Source: Motacilla alba alba
Taxonomy: Eukaryota > Chordata > Aves > Passeriformes > Motacillidae
NCBI RefSeq assembly: GCF_015832195.1
Contig: NC_052018.1
Location: 29,044,115 to 29,108,114, forward strand
Reading direction: 5' to 3'
DNA: 64,000 nucleotides
Under the pieces are notes generated by a model, which saw only the letters and a list, made by a program, of their open reading frames with translations, was not told the origin of the DNA and made no database searches. This document shows, in pieces, positions 62,714-64,000 of the stretch (its first letter is position 1; every line of letters starts with the position of its first letter). The position numbers and the translations under genes were made by a program.

Positions 62714-63048
62714 GGGCTCCTCTTGCTCTGCAGAAGAATCATGCAACAGAAGTTAACCCTACAAGCCTCCAGTACACTGACATGCAGATCTGAGATGTTC
62801 TGAGGAGGGGAAAGTTTCACTAGTATCCTCTTCCTTGCTTCATACTAATTTTGGCAGATTCTTTATTTTCCTAGGGTAAGTCTGACCAACTTGAAACTAT
62901 GCCATCCTAACAGATTGGTACAAGCATGAGGACAGCAGACAATGTACAATAGGTGTATGAAATGTGCCAGGCTATGAAATTATTTTCTGCCTAAAGCTTC
63001 CATACTTCTTACAGATAGGGCAAGTGCTCAGGAATTGCAGTAAACTAA

Positions 63049-63087
63049 AAAATAAAAAAATTAAAATAAAAAATTAAAAATAGAATG
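63049..63087 (+). repeat. A/T-rich low-complexity tract
   Basis: Imperfect repeats of A5-7 with TT and T interruptions. Confidence 0.8.
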
Positions 63088-64000
63088 AAACAAAATTAAC
63101 TTCCACAGCTGCTGGAGGCTTTCCCTGACCTTTAAATGTATTTGTGAGCATATTTCTCTACAGAAAGACATCAGGGAAGATACTAAAATGTACTTTCCTA
63201 CCTCATCCATATCTGACAACAATTTCATTTTTTTCTTCATTGTTCCATACCCTCATGAATAAAGAAGATCTGCTGGTTTTCAATGGCTAAGAAATGCCTC
63301 ACTTTTCATCTGCAAAATCAAAATTCAACTTTGCCCTGACTGAGTTGGTCTTTTGAAAGAAATTCATTACTGCATGACCAATGGAATTAAAAAAAGAAAT
63401 GCATCTGTGCAGGAACAATTTCGCTCCACAAATAACTCCAGAAAGTCAGATTCTTGTACACTGACATCAGGGCTCTTCATTTGGCTCTTCACCAAACCAA
63501 GTTATAAAAAAGAGCATGAGGCATCCCATAACCAGCTACTCCTAGACTGCTGCAAGCAAAACTGTGAACACCAGCAAGACACAGCCTCACTGCTGCCATG
63601 CAAGACACTACTTCTGAGATCCTCCTGCATTTTTCTTTGCCATGCTAGTAAATCATCAGGGTGTTTTTAGCAATAAACACGTCAACTCTGCCTTTAAAAA
63701 TCACAGTTTTGCACTTCTGCAAAAAATTTCACTTAAATATATGCAAAATAAAATATTTACTTTAAACACCATTTTCAAAAGGTATTTTTGATTTGTCTGT
63801 TTGGCTTTGGATGTTGTCATGGTATTTTCAATAAAAGTGGATCTAGGTAAAATTGAAGACTTCAAGAAATCTGAATCAAATAATGAAAAGCAATTTACCA
63901 TTCTGCCTGGAGAGAGAGGTTTTCAATCTGTGTGTCCTTCCTGCAATGACTTATGGATTAGAAGCATAGAGGTTCTTTAAAAAGAGAAAAAGGAAAAAAA

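Larger units (their letters stand above)
47511..64000. other. Intergenic region downstream of ADGRB3, no gene recognised
   Basis: About 16.5 kb containing the CR1 copies at 48622 and 57097 and the LTRs at 55334, 57321 and 62319. Between them (47511-48621, 49492-55333, 55920-57096, 58676-62312, 62720-64000) I find no exon with convincing splice sites and no known protein motif. I also find no RNA gene. The stretch 59280-60250 is more GC-rich than its surroundings, but its open frames are not recognisable. Confidence 0.7.

Noticed and set aside
63353..63670. 105-codon open frame near the window end
   Set aside because: No recognised motif and no supporting signals.

Overview
The window is vertebrate nuclear DNA, most likely from a songbird or other perching bird. 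It has one multi-exon gene with AT-rich introns, CR1 non-LTR retrotransposon fragments (the typical bird LINE), and solo endogenous-retrovirus LTRs resembling families common in passerines. The bird assignment rests on the repeats and is fairly secure. The passerine assignment is an inference from LTR sequence recalled from memory.

The gene is the 3' part of ADGRB3 (BAI3, brain-specific angiogenesis inhibitor 3), an adhesion GPCR of neurons, on the plus strand. Twelve coding exons between 3163 and 46869 join in one continuous frame (1755 nt, 584 codons plus stop), and all introns are GT-AG. They encode TM3 to TM7, the third intracellular loop and the whole cytoplasmic tail, including the ELMO-binding helix and the C-terminal PDZ ligand QTEV. 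The extracellular part, the GAIN domain and TM1-TM2 lie upstream of the window. Positions 1-3162 are intron.

Layout: 1-3162 intron; 3163-15089 six exons for TM3-TM7; 15090-22032 a 6.9 kb intron with a CR1 fragment and an antisense solo LTR; 22033-26703 three exons of the tail; 26704-36338 a 9.6 kb intron with a candidate unannotated cassette exon (26862-26975) and a possible intronic poly(A) site; 36339-36374 a 12-codon microexon; 36375-44663 an 8.3 kb intron with two antisense CR1 copies; 44664-44768 the ELMO-binding exon; 46681-46869 the last coding exon; then a 3' UTR to about 47.5 kb. From about 47.5 to 64 kb no gene was found. That stretch holds a CR1 reverse-transcriptase remnant, three solo LTRs with clear target-site duplications and a small CR1 tail.

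Most notable observations: (1) a phase-0, 114-nt candidate cassette exon just after the large tail exon; (2) an in-frame stop plus AATAAA and a GU-rich stretch directly after that exon's donor, which could yield a receptor lacking the ELMO and PDZ motifs; (3) two LTRs of one family, each keeping a perfect inverted repeat around paired CCAAT boxes although the arm sequences differ; (4) a 1.35 kb LTR with a perfect 5-bp target duplication and an internal 12-bp hairpin. No RNA gene, CRISPR array or second protein-coding gene was found.
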